From contig CACFUH010000005.1 of assembly GCA_902569415.1 (NCBI GenBank), forward strand, positions 1 to 50,384: a DNA stretch of 50,384 bases, written 5' to 3'. Source of the DNA: an uncultured Pelagibacteraceae bacterium (GTDB taxonomy: Bacteria; Pseudomonadota; Alphaproteobacteria; Pelagibacterales; Pelagibacteraceae). The position numbers and the translations under genes are program-made. Under the pieces are notes generated by a model. The model had not been told where the DNA came from. It saw only the letters and a list, made by a program, of their open reading frames with translations, and made no database searches. Shown here one piece after another: positions 1 through 9,103 of this stretch; position 1 is the first letter of the stretch, and the number at the start of each line of letters is the position of its first letter.

Positions 1-57
1 TTTAAAGAAAATAATGGTGACATAAAAAAAAATATTGATTCCTTAAAATTAGTATAA
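1..57 (+). CDS. 3' end of an unidentified CDS (partial)
   Basis: Frame 1 is open from the window edge and ends in TAA at 55-57, giving a tail reading FKENNGDIKKNIDSLKLV. The next gene starts 4 nt later, so the two are probably co-transcribed. In many alphaproteobacteria an rRNA methyltransferase (rsmB) precedes the heparinase-like gene and purH, but this tail does not show a recognisable RsmB C-terminus, so I leave it unnamed. Confidence 0.5.
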   Translation, partial: FKENNGDIKKNIDSLKLV

Positions 58-61
58 CTTA

Positions 62-1690
62 ATGATTTTAAAAAATTCTTTGAATTTTATAAGTGAATTT
101 TTTAATTATACCTCAAGCCAAATAAGGAAAATTTATTTAAGTTCGAAAATCTATAATAAAAAAATATCAAGAATTGATGATAAACTTTTAGAATATAAAC
201 CAAGTTCTAATTTACTCGATTGTTTAATTAAATATGAGAAAAAGAAAAATAATATTGAAAATTTTTACTTAAATTCTGTATGGGGCAACCAAGATATTAA
301 TGAAACCGATTATAAAAAACTCCATAGTTTTTTTTGGCTCTTTACAATAGATTTAAAATCATCAAAAAAAATTACTCAGTCAATAATTTTAAATTGGATA
401 GAAAAAAATCAGAAATATAATTCTAAAAATTGGGAAATTGACACATTGTCAAAAAGAATTATAGCCTGGATATCTAATTCAAGATTAAGCTATGATGATA
501 GTGACCAATCTTATAAGGAAAAATTTAATAATAATATTAAAAAACAAGTAAATCATTTAATCAATGAAATAACTCGATCTAAATGGGTAAATGATAAAAT
601 GATTGGTTGTGCTTCAATTATATTAACAGGTCTTTCATACAAAGATGAAAGATATTTGAATTATGGATTAAATCTTTTAAAGAAAATCATCAACTTTTCT
701 TTTGATGTGCAGGGTTTTCCAAAATCTAGAAGCTTGGGACAGCTTGTGTTCTATTTAAAATATTTTATTTTAATAAGAGAGTGGCTTAAAGAATCACAAA
801 ACGAAATACCAGAATATTTAAATGAAATAGTTTTTTATTTAGGGCAGAATTATAATTTTTTATGGCAAAATACTGGTCAAAACCTATTATTCAATGGAAA
901 TCATATAAGCCAAAATAATGATTTTGATAAATACTTAAGTTTTCATAACTATAAATTTAGAAGTGAGAGTAATGAATATGGTGGGTATGCCATTTTAAGA
1001 AATAAGAATTTTATTCTTTCAATTGACCTAGGATCTTCTCCTGATAGAAAATTTAGTAACGACTATCAATCAGGAGCTTTATCATTTGAAGTTTTTTTTA
1101 ATAATTGCCGATTAATTTCAAACTGTGGTTACTTTCAAAATTATAAACACCAACTAAACTCAATATCAAAATCAACTGCAACACATTCTACTGTTGTAAT
1201 AGATAATAGATCTTCATGTAAATTTAAAAAAGATTCAGATGGTATTTTTAAAATTGATCAAGGACTAAAAATATTAAAAAAATCAGTTATCTCAGATAAA
1301 AAATATTGGAATATTTCTGGATCCCATGATGGATACTTAAAAAAATATGGAATAATTCATGAAAGAAAAATAGAATTTTTTGTTGAAGAAAATAAATTTA
1401 TAGGAACAGATAAATTAATCAAAAAGAAAAAATTTAAAAAATCAAACTTTGAAATTAGATTTCATTTTGAACCTGGAACGAAAATAACCAAAACTCAAGA
1501 TGAAAAATCAATTCTTATAGAGTTAGAAAATTCAGGATGGAAATTTTTATGTGAAGATTATAAAATTGATGTTGAAACTGGTTTATATTTCGGTAAAAAA
1601 AACACTTTTGTTGAAAATCAAAATATATTTATTTCAGGATTGACTCACAATGAAGATCAAGAAATTATATGGAAAATAATTAAAATTTAA
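62..1690 (+). CDS. Heparinase II/III family protein
   Basis: A 542-aa protein that looks like the alphaproteobacterial heparinase II/III-like family found immediately before purH. The N-terminal half (about residues 70-280) is helix-rich, as expected for the alpha/alpha-toroid. The C-terminal half (about 300-540) is beta-rich and holds family-type stretches such as GGYAILRNKNF near residue 306, SGALSFEVFF near 340 and ATHSTVVIDN near 372. No signal peptide is obvious. Family members cleave acidic polysaccharides by elimination, but the substrate of this lineage is unknown to me and enzyme activity is an inference. It starts with ATG, and its TAA overlaps the purH ATG by 1 nt (TAATG), suggesting translational coupling. 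Confidence 0.75.
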   Translation: MILKNSLNFISEFFNYTSSQIRKIYLSSKIYNKKISRIDDKLLEYKPSSNLLDCLIKYEKKKNNIENFYLNSVWGNQDINETDYKKLHSFFWLFTIDLKSSKKITQSIILNWIEKNQKYNSKNWEIDTLSKRIIAWISNSRLSYDDSDQSYKEKFNNNIKKQVNHLINEITRSKWVNDKMIGCASIILTGLSYKDERYLNYGLNLLKKIINFSFDVQGFPKSRSLGQLVFYLKYFILIREWLKESQNEIPEYLNEIVFYLGQNYNFLWQNTGQNLLFNGNHISQNNDFDKYLSFHNYKFRSESNEYGGYAILRNKNFILSIDLGSSPDRKFSNDYQSGALSFEVFFNNCRLISNCGYFQNYKHQLNSISKSTATHSTVVIDNRSSCKFKKDSDGIFKIDQGLKILKKSVISDKKYWNISGSHDGYLKKYGIIHERKIEFFVEENKFIGTDKLIKKKKFKKSNFEIRFHFEPGTKITKTQDEKSILIELENSGWKFLCEDYKIDVETGLYFGKKNTFVENQNIFISGLTHNEDQEIIWKIIKI

Positions 1691-3231
1691 TGGATAAAAT
1701 AAAGACAGCTTTAATTTCAGTTTCTGATAAGAAAAATTTAAATATTATTTTAAAAACTTTATCCAAAAATAATATTAGAATAATTAGTTCAGGTGGTACT
1801 TTTAAAAAAATTAAAAAACTCGGCTATAAATGTTTAGAAGTTTCAAAATATACAGGTTCAAAAGAAATACTAAGTGGAAGAGTAAAGACACTTCATCCCA
1901 AGATTCATGCTGGTATATTAAGTATTAGAAAAAAAAAATCTCATACAAGAGATTTAAAAAAAAATAACTTTAAGGAAATAGATCTTGTAATCGTAAATTT
2001 TTATCCATTTGAGAGGATTTTAGAAAATACAAAAAATAATAATAAAATAATTGATAATATTGATATTGGCGGTCCAGCAATGGTTCGTGCTGCTGCTAAA
2101 AATTATAACTATGTAACTGTAATAACCAATCCTGAACAATACAAAGAGCTAATTGAAGAACTAAATTTAAATAAAGGTAAGACTACTTTAAGTTTTAGAA
2201 AAAAAATGTCAGAAAGTGCATTTGCTGAAACTGCCTATTATGATGGATTAATTACAAATTATTTTAATTCTAAATCAAAAAAATTATTCCCTCAAAAAAA
2301 AATCTTTTTTGGAAACTTATTTGAAGAGTTAAGATACGGCGAAAATCCACACCAAAAAGCAGCTATTTATTCTATCAACAAAAAATTGGATATTAATCAA
2401 TTAAATGGAAAACCGTTAAGTTATAACAACTATAATGATATTTTTTCTGCTTTACTAATTTCAAAATCTCTTCCTAAAAATATAGGTACTGTTATTGTTA
2501 AACATTCAAATCCTTGCGGTGTATCTATAAATAAGAACAAAGTTAAAAGTTACAAATTAGCTCTTAATTGTGATCCAATCAGTGCTTTTGGAGGCGTTGT
2601 TTCATGTAATTTTAAAATTAAAAAAAATTTAGCTTTAGAAATGAAAAAAATATTTTTAGAAATAATTGTTTGTAATGGAATAGAAAATGATGCATTAAAA
2701 ATATTAAAAAATAAAAAAAATTTAAGAATTATAGACTCTAGTTCCTTAAATAAAATAAATTTAAATCTGATATCTTCAAATATCAATTCTTATTTATTAC
2801 AAACCTCAGATAACTTTTCTTTTTTAAAATCAAATTTTAAAGTAGTTTCCAAAATTAAGCCTAGCTATAAGACTTTAAAAAATTTATTATTCGCATTTAA
2901 TATTTGTCGATTTGTTAAGTCAAACGCAATTGTTTTAGCAAATAAAGATACAACTATTGGCATAGGATCTGGTCAATCTAGTAGATTAGATAGTTGTGAA
3001 ATAGCAATAAAAAAAATGAAAAAATTTTACAAAGAAAAAGAAGATGATGAAATTATTGCAGCCTCAGATGCTTTTTTTCCATTTGTTGATGGAATTGAAA
3101 AATTAATTCAGTCAGGTGTATCTGCAATTATCCAGCCTTCTGGATCAATTAGAGATAAAGAGATAATTAAATTTGCAAATAGAACAAATACAATTTTAGT
3201 TTTTTCAAAAACTAGACATTTTCGGCACTAG
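1690..3231 (+). CDS. purH: Bifunctional AICAR transformylase / IMP cyclohydrolase
   Basis: PurH performs the last two steps of de novo IMP synthesis: 10-formyl-THF-dependent formylation of AICAR, then ring closure. At 513 aa it is close to the usual length. The N-terminal MGS-like cyclohydrolase domain (about 1-130) has SSGGTFKKIKKLG and SGRVKTLHPKIHAGIL. The transformylase domain carries RYGENPHQ near 214, KHSNPCG near 271, GIGSGQSSR near 423 and SDAFFPFVDG near 459, and the protein ends with the typical TRHFRH. The start codon overlaps the upstream stop by 1 nt. The 3' end overlaps the convergent pterin dehydratase gene by 20 nt. Identification is very secure. Confidence 0.97.
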   Translation: MDKIKTALISVSDKKNLNIILKTLSKNNIRIISSGGTFKKIKKLGYKCLEVSKYTGSKEILSGRVKTLHPKIHAGILSIRKKKSHTRDLKKNNFKEIDLVIVNFYPFERILENTKNNNKIIDNIDIGGPAMVRAAAKNYNYVTVITNPEQYKELIEELNLNKGKTTLSFRKKMSESAFAETAYYDGLITNYFNSKSKKLFPQKKIFFGNLFEELRYGENPHQKAAIYSINKKLDINQLNGKPLSYNNYNDIFSALLISKSLPKNIGTVIVKHSNPCGVSINKNKVKSYKLALNCDPISAFGGVVSCNFKIKKNLALEMKKIFLEIIVCNGIENDALKILKNKKNLRIIDSSSLNKINLNLISSNINSYLLQTSDNFSFLKSNFKVVSKIKPSYKTLKNLLFAFNICRFVKSNAIVLANKDTTIGIGSGQSSRLDSCEIAIKKMKKFYKEKEDDEIIAASDAFFPFVDGIEKLIQSGVSAIIQPSGSIRDKEIIKFANRTNTILVFSKTRHFRH

Positions 3232-3565
3232 AAATTTGGTCAATTTTTGCAGCAAGAACAAAATCACTTTCATGCAAACCATTTATTGAATGAGTAAAAA
3301 TTTTTATTTTAGCATATCCCCATCCAAACCAAATATCAGGATGATGTCCTTCCTTTTCTGCAAGGTTTCCAACTTTATTTATAAAATTCTGACTTTCTAA
3401 AAAATTATTAAATTTAAATTGTTTAATTAAATAATATGTTTTTTCATCATCAGATTTGACATCCCATCCATCAACCTTTTTTAAATACTTGTGAATTTCG
3501 GTCAGATCAAAACTCGGAATACCACCTTCACAAGGAATACATTTTTTATTTGCCAAATCAGTCAT
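3212..3565 (-). CDS. phhB: 4a-hydroxytetrahydrobiopterin (pterin-4a-carbinolamine) dehydratase
   Basis: A PCD/DCoH family protein of 117 aa. The family signature is visible as EGHHPDIWFGWGYAKIKI followed by FTHSINGLHESD, including the HHP triplet and the later H and D of the active site. The reaction regenerates dihydropterin after aromatic amino-acid hydroxylation; in bacteria without such a hydroxylase it may serve another pterin. The ORF track starts from TTG at 3577, but I choose ATG at 3565 because a strong GGAGG lies 5 nt upstream (3571-3575), which would otherwise sit inside the coding sequence. It is convergent with and overlaps purH by 20 nt, and lies just downstream of tRNA-Gly on the same strand. 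Confidence 0.93.
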   Translation of the reverse strand: MTDLANKKCIPCEGGIPSFDLTEIHKYLKKVDGWDVKSDDEKTYYLIKQFKFNNFLESQNFINKVGNLAEKEGHHPDIWFGWGYAKIKIFTHSINGLHESDFVLAAKIDQISSAENV

Positions 3566-3581
3566 ATTATCCTCCAAATAT

Positions 3582-3656
3582 TGGAGCGGGCAATGGGACT
3601 TGAACCCACGACCTTCTCGTTGGCAACGAGACGCTCTACCACTGAGCTATGCCCGC
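3582..3656 (-). tRNA. tRNA-Gly (GCC)
   Basis: Read on the minus strand, the sequence begins GCGGGCATAGCTCAGTGGTAG, folds into a standard cloverleaf, and ends with the T-arm GGGTTCAAGTCCC and GCCCGC pairing back to the 5' GCGGGC. The anticodon stem CTCGT/ACGAG encloses the loop TTGCCAA, giving anticodon GCC (glycine). CCA is encoded (TGG at 3582-3584 on the plus strand). It is the only tRNA I found in the window. It lies upstream of phhB and may be co-transcribed with it. Confidence 0.97.
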
Positions 3657-3666
3657 CTGTTAAAAA

Positions 3667-3696
3667 GTAATTATAAATAGAGGTTTTTATAATTAC
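3667..3696. repeat. Perfect 11-bp inverted repeat upstream of tRNA-Gly
   Basis: GTAATTATAAA at 3667-3677 is exactly reverse-complemented by TTTATAATTAC at 3686-3696 with an 8-nt spacer. It sits between the divergent tRNA-Gly and Lon-domain genes and overlaps the predicted tRNA promoter. The rest of the 127-bp intergenic stretch is AT-rich with nothing else recognised. Confidence 0.7.
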
Positions 3697-3698
3697 AA
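3670..3698 (-). promoter_or_regulatory. Sigma70-type promoter of tRNA-Gly
   Basis: On the minus strand TTGTAA (3693-3698) is followed after exactly 17 bp by a perfect TATAAT (3670-3675), 13 bp before the tRNA 5' end. The elements fall in the two arms of an 11-bp inverted repeat (3667-3677 and 3686-3696). Position and spacing support this as the tRNA promoter, by inference only. Confidence 0.6.
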
Positions 3699-3783
3699 GC
3701 AATAGTTAAAATAGAAATTAAATTTAAGTTTTAATTTAAATTAGTGTGACAATATTAAAAATATTTTATAAATTCAATATTGT

Positions 3784-4428
3784 ATGAATATATTAACTAA
3801 TAATTTACCAAAAGAAATTCCAGTTTTTCCATTATCAAACTTTATACTTTTTCCAAATACCACAGTACCATTAAACATTTTTGAGCCAAGGTATATAGAA
3901 ATGATAGACGATGCTATGAAAGGAAATAGAATAATTGGCATGATACAGCCTAAGAATTCTTCTCAATCAATTCCATTACTTTATAATATTGGTTGTGCTG
4001 GTAAAATAACAAGCTTTAATGAAACGGAAGACGGAAGGTATCTAATTATTTTGGCTGGTATAAGTAGGTTTAAAATTTCAGAAGAACTAAATCATCAAAA
4101 ATTGTATAGAAAATGTAAAGTAAATTTTGATGATTTTGTCAACGATTTAGATGAAAAAAAAGAAGAAATTAAATTTTCAGACTTAAAACTTATATTCAAA
4201 AACTTAAAACCATTGTTTATTAAAGAGGGTTATAACATTAATTGGAAAGAATTAGAAAAACAAAGTTTAAACCAAACAATAAATACTTTGGCTATGGCAT
4301 CACCTTTTTCTTTAGAGGAAAAACAAATTTTATTAGAAACAATTAATTTAAATGAAAGAAAAAAAAAATTAGAATTAATATTATCTACCTATGGTTTTAA
4401 TAATTTTAATAATAAAACTATTCAGTAA
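3784..4428 (+). CDS. Lon N-terminal (substrate-binding) domain protein
   Basis: A 214-aa protein made of the LON substrate-binding domain alone, without the AAA+ and protease parts of Lon. The opening IPVFPLSNFILFPNTTVPLN followed by IFEPRYIEMIDDAM is characteristic, as is the helical C-terminus beginning near MASPFSLEEKQ. Such stand-alone proteins are widespread in alphaproteobacteria near ubi and trx genes, but their role is not established; binding of unfolded protein is an inference. It starts at ATG 3784 and abuts the convergent ubiH-like gene, whose stop begins at the very next base. Confidence 0.85.
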   Translation: MNILTNNLPKEIPVFPLSNFILFPNTTVPLNIFEPRYIEMIDDAMKGNRIIGMIQPKNSSQSIPLLYNIGCAGKITSFNETEDGRYLIILAGISRFKISEELNHQKLYRKCKVNFDDFVNDLDEKKEEIKFSDLKLIFKNLKPLFIKEGYNINWKELEKQSLNQTINTLAMASPFSLEEKQILLETINLNERKKKLELILSTYGFNNFNNKTIQ

Positions 4429-5523
4429 TTAAATTAATCCTTTATCAGCAAAATTTATAGAATATTTTTTAAACAATGAATTATTTTCTAAAAAATTAAA
4501 TATTTTATTTGAATAATTATTATTAAATTTATTATCTAATTTAAAAAATTCATAAATAAAATCGATACCACTTGCAAATAAATAATTGTAATGTTTAGTT
4601 TTACTTTCGAAATCTTTAAAAATTGATTTATCTAAACTAAGCCCTAGCTCTTTTCTTTTGTCTATTAACTCTGATAATATGCTTATATCTCTTATAGTCA
4701 TATTAAGTCCTTGACCGGCAAGAGGATGAATTTTATGAATGCTGTCTCCAAAACATAAAATATTTTTGTTATAATAATTCTTTAATAAAGAGCTTTTTAA
4801 ATTAAATTTTTCAATTTTTGAAAATGATTTTATCAAATATTTTTTGTTATATTTTTTTATTAGTTCTAAAATTTCATCTTCTTTAATATTTTTATCATTT
4901 TTAAGCATTGAAAAAACAATTGAAGTTTCTTTTTCAGAACATGGCAAAAATGCTACTGGGCCTAATTTTGTAAATATTTGATGAGCAATTCTATTATCAC
5001 ATTTCTGATGATTAATTATAGTGGTATAAGCTAGACTATTGTAATTCTTTAACTGTTTTCTAAAGAATAATTCTTTAGAAATTTTATTTTTTGACTCAAA
5101 ATTTATTATTAAATCATAATTATTTTTATTATTAAGTATCGAATCGTAAAAAGTTGATTTATTTTTTTTTATATATTTAATAAATTTTTTTTTTTTAATA
5201 TTTTTTTCAAGTAAATTATTAAATTTATTATATTTAATAATAGAAAAAAGTTTATCTTTAACCGGACCAAAATTAAGAATTTCTTTATCATTTTTTGAAC
5301 CATTAAAAATTTTAATATTATTTATAAACCATGCATTATTTTTTAAATTTATTTTTTCATTTTTTAAAAAATTAATGTTTTTTTTTGTTATGCCTAATGT
5401 TCTTGTTTCAAACTTTTTTTTACTTTTAGCTTCATCAAATATAGATATTTTAATATTTTTGTTAAGTAAAACGTTTGCTAGTATCAAGCAAGGTATACCA
5501 TGGCCAATTAAACATACATTCAT
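4429..5523 (-). CDS. FAD-dependent monooxygenase, UbiH/Coq6 family
   Basis: A 364-aa flavoprotein of the type that hydroxylates the ring in ubiquinone synthesis. The FAD-binding motif near residue 260, FGDSIHKIHPLAGQGLN, is the family's second fingerprint and is intact. The N-terminal dinucleotide fold begins CLIGHGIPCLILA, where the third glycine of GxGxxG appears as Cys. It is somewhat shorter and much more Lys/Asn-rich than typical UbiH. Which ring position it hydroxylates cannot be read from the sequence, so I give no symbol. It is divergent from ftsK with 66 bp between them and convergent with the Lon-domain gene. Confidence 0.82.
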   Translation of the reverse strand: MNVCLIGHGIPCLILANVLLNKNIKISIFDEAKSKKKFETRTLGITKKNINFLKNEKINLKNNAWFINNIKIFNGSKNDKEILNFGPVKDKLFSIIKYNKFNNLLEKNIKKKKFIKYIKKNKSTFYDSILNNKNNYDLIINFESKNKISKELFFRKQLKNYNSLAYTTIINHQKCDNRIAHQIFTKLGPVAFLPCSEKETSIVFSMLKNDKNIKEDEILELIKKYNKKYLIKSFSKIEKFNLKSSLLKNYYNKNILCFGDSIHKIHPLAGQGLNMTIRDISILSELIDKRKELGLSLDKSIFKDFESKTKHYNYLFASGIDFIYEFFKLDNKFNNNYSNKIFNFLENNSLFKKYSINFADKGLI

Positions 5524-5589
5524 AATTAAATTTTAATTTTAACAATAAATATTAAATGATACAAAGTTACAAACTAGATTCTTTAAAAA

Positions 5590-7683
5590 ATGAATATAAA
5601 AGATTTAAGTAAAAAAACCCTTGATTTTGCTATAAAAAGAGTTGCTGAAATAATTGGAATTTTCTTTATTTGCGGTTCTATATTATTATTTTTGGCATTT
5701 ATAAGCTATTCTCCTGAGGATCCAAATTTTATATTTACAGAAAATACTGAAATAAAAAATATTTTAGGTTTTAGAGGAAGTTATACATCTGATATTTTTT
5801 TTCAATCAATAGGAGTAGTTTCATATTTAATCTCAATTACAATTTTTTTTACAGGAATTAACTTAATAAAAAATAAAAATTTTTTAATTATTTTTGAAAA
5901 TATATTTTATTCTATTGTATATAGTATTCTTGGTTCGCTGTTCTTTACATCATTTTATCCAGACTCATTTCAGCTTACTATAAATGGAAATGGCGGATTT
6001 ATTGGAATCTTCTTACAGGATACCTTTTTATCTAATTTAATTAGCTTAAACAGCATTGTTTCATTTTATTTAATTTTACTTTTAATAATTAGTATTTTTT
6101 TAATTAGTATTAATTTTAATTTAAAATACTTTTTAAAACTTTTAAAAACTATTTTTTTAAAATTTAAAGAACTTGTATCTAAAGATAAAAAAATAAATAA
6201 TATTATCCAAGATTATACTGATGAGACAATAGAAAATATTCAAAAGCCAATTCAAGAAAATTTGCCATTTAGCTCTAAAAATACTGAAAGTGTAAGTAAA
6301 AATATATTCAAATTACCCTCTATTGATTTTTTAAAAAAGCCAACAAAATCTGAAAGAGAGAAAAATTTAAGCGAAGACACTATTGACAAGAAAACTCTAG
6401 AAAAAATACTTTTAGATTTTGGTGTTGAGGGTGAAATTAAAAAAGTTAGTAGAGGACCCGTTGTTACTCTAAATGAATTTGAACCTGCGGCTGGAATTAA
6501 AGTTTCTAAAATAATAAATCTATCAGAAGACATCGCAAGAAATACAAGTTCTGAATCAGCAAGAATTTCAACAATACCAGGTAGTAGTAAAATAGGTATA
6601 GAGCTTCCAAACACCTCTAGAGAAAATGTTTATTTAAGTGAAATTATTTCAAGTCCTAACTTTTCTAAGAAAGAAATAAAGCTACCTATAGCACTTGGAA
6701 AAAGTATATCAGGAATTCCAATAGTTGGTGACTTAAGTTCTATGCCTCATTTATTAATTGCTGGAACCACTGGTTCAGGAAAATCTGTTTGTATAAATAC
6801 ATTGATTTTATCTCTACTTTACAAACATAAGCCAGATAAATGTAAATTTATCATGATAGATCCAAAGATGTTAGAACTATCTACCTATGAAGGTATTCCT
6901 CATCTTTTGTGCCCAGTAATAACGGAAGCTAAAAGAGCAGCTTCTGTTTTAGGTTGGGTCGTTAAAGAAATGGAAAGTAGATATAGGCTTATGACTAAAG
7001 TTGGAGTCAAAAATATTGATGGATATAATTCAAAGCATAAACTTCCAATGCCATATATTGTAGTAATGGTTGATGAAATGTCAGATCTTATGCTTGTAGC
7101 AGGCAAAGAAATCGAGAGCTATATTCAAAAATTATCTCAAATGGCTAGAGCTGCGGGAATACACATAATTATGGCTACCCAAAGACCAAGTGTTGACGTA
7201 ATAACAGGAACAATTAAAGCAAATTTTCCTACTAGAATATCTTTCCAAGTTACATCAAAAATTGATAGTAGGACTATATTGGGTGAGCAAGGTGCGGAAC
7301 AATTGCTTGGCAAAGGAGATATGCTTTATATGTCTTCAGCAAATAAAATAGTTAGAATTCATGCACCATTTGTTTTAGAAAATGAAATTGAGAAAATAAA
7401 TGACTATTTAAGATCTCAAGCTGAGCCAGATTATGTTGATGAAATTTTAAGTTTTGCTGATGAAAAAGAAATAGGTCAAAATTCATTAAATAATGAGAAT
7501 CAAGATGAATTATATAACGCGGCATTAGATTTAATTAAATCAGAAGGTAAAGCATCAACTTCATTTTTACAGCGAAAATTACAAATAGGATATAACCGTG
7601 CAGCTAGAATAATTGATATGATGGAAGCAAATGGTGAAGTGAGTAAAGCAAATCATGTGGGCAAAAGAGAAGTTTTAAAATGA
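5590..7683 (+). CDS. ftsK: DNA translocase FtsK
   Basis: FtsK anchors at the division septum and pumps chromosomal DNA so that dimers are resolved and sisters separated. The 697-aa protein has hydrophobic membrane segments in roughly residues 20-180, a short linker, then the motor with Walker A GTTGSGKS near residue 391 and Walker B VVMVDEMSDLM near 494. The C-terminal winged-helix gamma domain (about 625-697) includes LQIGYNRAARIIDMME, the part that reads KOPS. The linker is short compared with E. coli FtsK, as in many alphaproteobacteria. The stop overlaps the lolA start as ATGA. Confidence 0.96.
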   Translation: MNIKDLSKKTLDFAIKRVAEIIGIFFICGSILLFLAFISYSPEDPNFIFTENTEIKNILGFRGSYTSDIFFQSIGVVSYLISITIFFTGINLIKNKNFLIIFENIFYSIVYSILGSLFFTSFYPDSFQLTINGNGGFIGIFLQDTFLSNLISLNSIVSFYLILLLIISIFLISINFNLKYFLKLLKTIFLKFKELVSKDKKINNIIQDYTDETIENIQKPIQENLPFSSKNTESVSKNIFKLPSIDFLKKPTKSEREKNLSEDTIDKKTLEKILLDFGVEGEIKKVSRGPVVTLNEFEPAAGIKVSKIINLSEDIARNTSSESARISTIPGSSKIGIELPNTSRENVYLSEIISSPNFSKKEIKLPIALGKSISGIPIVGDLSSMPHLLIAGTTGSGKSVCINTLILSLLYKHKPDKCKFIMIDPKMLELSTYEGIPHLLCPVITEAKRAASVLGWVVKEMESRYRLMTKVGVKNIDGYNSKHKLPMPYIVVMVDEMSDLMLVAGKEIESYIQKLSQMARAAGIHIIMATQRPSVDVITGTIKANFPTRISFQVTSKIDSRTILGEQGAEQLLGKGDMLYMSSANKIVRIHAPFVLENEIEKINDYLRSQAEPDYVDEILSFADEKEIGQNSLNNENQDELYNAALDLIKSEGKASTSFLQRKLQIGYNRAARIIDMMEANGEVSKANHVGKREVLK

Positions 7684-8237
7684 AAAAAAAAATAATATTT
7701 ATTTTTTTTTTATTAAATTTATTTAGTTATTCTTACGGGTCAAATAAAGTTAAAATAATAAATAATTTTAAAAAAATTGATAATATTAGTTTTGATTTTA
7801 AACAAAATATAAATGATAAAACTGAAGAAGGAAACTGCATTATCAAATATCCAAAAAAAATATATTGCAGTTATAATAATTTAAAAAAAAAGCAATTAGT
7901 ATCTAATGGAAGTTCATTAGTAATTAAAAATAGAAAAGGTAAAGAATATTTTTTATATCCACTAGAACAAACTCCATTAGAATTAATTTTAAATAAAAAA
8001 TTATTATTAAATAAATTAAGTAAAATGGAGGCAAAATTAATTGATGAAAAATATTATATTTTTTATTTAGAAAATAATGGCAATCAAATTAACATTTTTT
8101 TTGATAAAAATTCTTATGACTTGATTGGTTGGCAAACGGAAGATATTTATCAAAATCTTGTTATTACTTACATTTTTAATATTAAAAAAAATACTGAAAT
8201 AAATGAAAAATTGTTCAGACTACCCAAACAACATTAA
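7680..8237 (+). CDS. lolA: Outer-membrane lipoprotein carrier LolA-like protein
   Basis: LolA carries lipoproteins through the periplasm from the LolCDE transporter to the outer membrane. The 185-aa protein starts with a signal peptide (about residues 1-20, MKKKIIFIFFLLNLFSYSYG). The mature part shows the LolA pattern: ISFDFKQNI, then GNCIIKYPKKIYCSYN, VSNGSSLVIKN and YPLEQTPLELILN. Sequence conservation is weak beyond these, but the position directly behind ftsK (ATGA overlap) is the usual alphaproteobacterial context and supports the call. Confidence 0.88.
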   Translation: MKKKIIFIFFLLNLFSYSYGSNKVKIINNFKKIDNISFDFKQNINDKTEEGNCIIKYPKKIYCSYNNLKKKQLVSNGSSLVIKNRKGKEYFLYPLEQTPLELILNKKLLLNKLSKMEAKLIDEKYYIFYLENNGNQINIFFDKNSYDLIGWQTEDIYQNLVITYIFNIKKNTEINEKLFRLPKQH

Positions 8238-8741
8238 CTAAATATTTATAGTTTCAGTTTGAAAAACTTTCATTCCTCTAGAAAGATAATTATTTAAAGC
8301 ATGTTTATGATCTAAAGAACAAGTGTGTACCCATACTCTTTTTGACCCATTTTCAAAGGATTTTTTAATAGCTTCTGATAATAAATATCTGCCTATTTTT
8401 TTTCCATAATATTCTTCCAGGATACCAAAATAAGCAATCTCACACTCTAGTTTTTTTTTATGAAAATTTTTTTCAAAATAACCTATAAGTTCTTTGTCTT
8501 GTTTTAAAACATAAGTACTAACACCTGGTAAATTTAAGTAATTTATCCAAATATTATCGTCCCAAACTAGCCTGTCTGTCCATTTATGATTTTTGCCTAT
8601 TTGTTTATAAAAAAACTTATTTAGTTGAAAGTCTGGTGAGCTGACTTTTTCTAAAAATAGATTATCAAATGGTTTGTTTGCTTCAACTAATTCAGTTATA
8701 GAATTAATTTCAAGATAATTTCTTTTAACCTGATTATTCAC
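8238..8741 (-). CDS. GNAT family N-acetyltransferase
   Basis: A 167-aa protein with the acetyl-CoA binding core of the GNAT fold: ELIGYFEKN (beta strand), then AYFGILEEYYGKKIGRYLL with the R/Q-x-x-G-x-G/A-like loop near residue 115, and VWVHTCSLDHKHALNNYLSRGM at the C-terminus. The substrate is not recognisable. I accept GTG at 8741 as start: it overlaps the stop of the HIT gene by 4 nt (GTGTGA context) and there is no ATG in the N-terminal region. It is the last gene of the his-HIT run. Confidence 0.85.
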   Translation of the reverse strand: MNNQVKRNYLEINSITELVEANKPFDNLFLEKVSSPDFQLNKFFYKQIGKNHKWTDRLVWDDNIWINYLNLPGVSTYVLKQDKELIGYFEKNFHKKKLECEIAYFGILEEYYGKKIGRYLLSEAIKKSFENGSKRVWVHTCSLDHKHALNNYLSRGMKVFQTETINI

Positions 8742-9103
8742 ACAACCATTTTTCCAACTTTTTCACCACCAAATAGATGAAAATGAAAATGGGGAACTTC
8801 CTGTCCTCCATCCTCACTTATATTAGCTAAGGCTCTATATCCTTTACCTGTATCTACAGAAATTCCCAATTTTTTTGCAACTAAATTTATTCCTTTTAAA
8901 AAACCAACTATTTCCTCAGAAGATGCATTCTGACTAAAATCATCAAGATCAATATATTTACCTTTTGGTATTACAAGTGCATGAATTTTTTTTTGAGGAT
9001 TTATATCATAAAATGATAAAACAAAATCATCTTCATAGATTTTTTTACAAGGAATTTCTCCTCTTAATATCTTTGCAAAAATATTGTTATCGTCGTAACT
9101 CAT
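8738..9103 (-). CDS. HIT family nucleotide-binding protein (Hint-like)
   Basis: A 121-aa histidine-triad protein. The catalytic triad is visible as PHFHFHLFGG near the C-terminus, and the N-terminus reads NIFAKILRGEIPCKKIYE, typical of Hint/HinT. Such proteins hydrolyse nucleoside phosphoramidates or AMP-lysine adducts; the physiological substrate is not known. The gene follows hisE with an ATGA overlap, an arrangement common in alphaproteobacteria, and is followed by a GNAT gene with a 4-nt overlap. Confidence 0.94.
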   Translation of the reverse strand: MSYDDNNIFAKILRGEIPCKKIYEDDFVLSFYDINPQKKIHALVIPKGKYIDLDDFSQNASSEEIVGFLKGINLVAKKLGISVDTGKGYRALANISEDGGQEVPHFHFHLFGGEKVGKMVV

